From: Saprospiraceae bacterium
GTDB taxonomy: Bacteria > Bacteroidota > Bacteroidia > Chitinophagales > Saprospiraceae
Reading direction: 5' to 3'
Length of the DNA stretch: 6,344 nt
Assembly (NCBI GenBank): GCA_020628755.1
Contig: JAHDEQ010000118.1
Coordinates: forward strand, 1-6,344
Positions 5,352 to 6,344 of the stretch are shown here, piece after piece. The notes beneath the pieces are model-generated. The model was not told the origin of the DNA and ran no database searches. It was given only the letters and a program-made list of their open reading frames with translations. Made by a program: the position numbers and the translations under genes. Within the stretch, counting starts at the first letter, position 1. Each line of letters opens with the position of its first letter.

Positions 5352-5876
5352 TTAAGCGGACGCAAATTTATTTAAATTTTCTCGAATACGCAACAAGTAT
5401 CGCTTTTTTAAATAATATTCTTTGATACTTATCAAATTTGCACCTGAATTTGATGCAAAACTTTTTAAATCTTCTTGTATGTTATCCAAAAGACTTTGTT
5501 CGAGTTGATTGATTTCTTTTGTTACTTGATTGTGACTTTCGGAATCGTAGTCAAATTCAAGCTCCATCAATTTTTCATTGATGTCCATCATTTCCATTAG
5601 GAAGTCTTGTGGGATTTTATTTTGTCCTTCTTCGCCTAGTACCTCTTTTAATTCTAAGATATACTTCATGCGTTTATCAAAATCCGAAAGGGTTTTGTAG
5701 GCTTGATTGTTGAGTGTTGACAGTTCCAAAATCTCTGCTTGCTTCTCTTCTGACTCTAAAGTATAAAAATCGGGATGATATTTTTTGCTATTCGCAAAAA
5801 ATATTTGCCTCAAAGCAGCAGCATCTACTTCAAAAGACATTGGTATTTCGTAAAATTCAAAATAGTTTTTATTCAC
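5352..5876 (-). CDS. hscB: Fe-S cluster assembly co-chaperone HscB
   Basis: This 174-residue J-domain protein is close to the usual HscB length (about 170). The N-terminal J domain starts NYFEFYEIP and has the HPD motif at 34-36 (KKYHPDF), which stimulates the ATPase of an Hsp70 partner such as HscA or DnaK. The signature LNNQAYKTLSDFDKRMKYIL follows. The C-terminal three-helix part (about 85-174), which binds the IscU scaffold, ends in YYLKKRYLLRIRENLNKF, typical of the family. The protein thus helps transfer Fe-S clusters from scaffold to apo-proteins in the cytosol. The start is a GTG at 5876. The next ATG (residue 13) would remove the conserved first strand of the J domain. It lies 45 bases after rseP, same strand. 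The stop codon touches the edge of the tRNA-derived direct repeat. Confidence 0.9.
   Translation of the reverse strand: MNKNYFEFYEIPMSFEVDAAALRQIFFANSKKYHPDFYTLESEEKQAEILELSTLNNQAYKTLSDFDKRMKYILELKEVLGEEGQNKIPQDFLMEMMDINEKLMELEFDYDSESHNQVTKEINQLEQSLLDNIQEDLKSFASNSGANLISIKEYYLKKRYLLRIRENLNKFASA
5363..5393 (-). promoter_or_regulatory. candidate promoter for the tRNA-Leu / GIY-YIG segment
   Basis: Read on the - strand, TTG (5393-5391), a 20-base spacer and TAAATTTG (5370-5363) match the Bacteroidota TTG-N(17-23)-TAnnTTTG promoter pattern. It lies inside the last codons of hscB and points at the tRNA fragment, the GIY-YIG ORF and the intact tRNA. Transcription would start at roughly 5356. It may be the original tRNA-Leu promoter. 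Confidence 0.4.
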
Positions 5877-5921
5877 TACTCAATTTTTCACCACAAAGTG
5901 GCAATTTTTTCAAACCTAAAA

Positions 5922-6344
5922 TTAACTAAGTATATGTCGCCAAATATCAAGTCCTACAACATATAACATCAGCGCCATCAATAAAATAAAACCTGCTGTG
6001 GTCGCATACTCCAAAAATTTGTCACTGGGTTTTCGTCCTGTGATAACTTCGTAAAGCAAGAACATCACATGGCCACCATCTAGTGCAGGAATGGGCAATA
6101 AATTCATAAAAGCTAAAATCATAGACAAGGCTGCCGTCAAAAACCAAAAGCGTTCCCAAACCCATTCGCCACCAAAGGCTTTTCCGATTGTTAGGAAACT
6201 CCCTAAACTATCTTTGGCTTTTAGTTTTCCTGTAAACATTTGCCCAAAGGCTTTAATTTGGGAAGTCAAAAATCCGATTCCTTTGTCATAGCCAGCAGGG
6301 ATGGCTTGCAAGAAATTATAGTCTTGGGTTGCTGTTTGCAAACG
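5922..6344 (-). CDS. rseP: site-2 protease RseP, C-terminal part (cut by window edge)
   Basis: Only the last 140 or so codons are present; the frame is open to the end of the window. The fragment starts in the periplasmic segment before the third membrane helix. It then has FWFLTAALSMILAFMNLLPIPALDGGHVMF, in which N-x-x-P-x-P-x-LDG carries the second active-site motif of intramembrane M50 metalloproteases (Asp codon at 6078-6080, the third zinc ligand). A last hydrophobic helix (FILLMALMLYVVGLDI) follows. The HExxH motif and the PDZ domain would lie outside the window. RseP cleaves membrane-bound anti-sigma factors and left-over signal peptides. TTG at 6341 is only an internal codon, not the start. 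hscB follows after 45 bases, probably in the same transcript. Confidence 0.93.
   Translation of the reverse strand, partial: RLQTATQDYNFLQAIPAGYDKGIGFLTSQIKAFGQMFTGKLKAKDSLGSFLTIGKAFGGEWVWERFWFLTAALSMILAFMNLLPIPALDGGHVMFLLYEVITGRKPSDKFLEYATTAGFILLMALMLYVVGLDIWRHILS

Noticed and set aside
5884..5910. Small hairpin CCAC-AAA-GTGG between hscB and rseP with T-rich flanks
   Set aside because: The stem is only 4 bp, too weak to call a terminator, and the two genes look co-transcribed.

Overview
The window is an AT-rich chromosomal segment that most likely comes from a member of the Bacteroidota. The signs are start codons without a recognisable Shine-Dalgarno sequence, candidate promoters of the TTG / TAnnTTTG type, and gene products (long PriA, HscB, RseP with an NLLPIPALDGG motif) that read like that phylum's versions. 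Genus cannot be told from the sequence.

Left part, + strand (22-4714): a YraN/UPF0102 nuclease-like protein, a small single-domain cupin, a full-length primosomal helicase PriA, a GNAT acetyltransferase, and a small lipoprotein with a striking His/Asp/Gly repeat tract (25 histidines in 56 residues). These are mostly unrelated housekeeping and accessory genes rather than one pathway. Two unusual inverted repeats lie here. One is a perfect 11-bp-arm palindrome inside the priA coding sequence. The other is an imperfect 25-bp-arm inverted repeat built from 8-bp units, filling the gap between priA and the acetyltransferase.

Centre (4715-4827): two strong hairpin terminators separate the + strand genes from the convergent - strand genes.

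Right part, - strand, read from 6344 down to 4828: the C-terminal end of the site-2 protease RseP (cut by the window edge), the Fe-S co-chaperone HscB, a broken 5' portion of a tRNA-Leu, a small GIY-YIG nuclease ORF, and an intact tRNA-Leu(CAA).

The most interesting structure is at 4828-5355. A 115-bp segment, covering the 5' part of tRNA-Leu and its upstream flank, occurs twice as a direct repeat, and the GIY-YIG ORF lies between the copies. The downstream copy belongs to the intact tRNA and also encodes the last 16 residues of the nuclease. The upstream copy is a tRNA fragment without T-arm and 3' acceptor strand, interrupted by an exact 18-bp palindrome. The simplest reading is that a GIY-YIG mini-element entered tRNA-Leu at the variable-arm/T-arm border and rebuilt a complete tRNA behind itself. 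A second possibility is a tandem duplication of a GIY-YIG/tRNA unit followed by decay.
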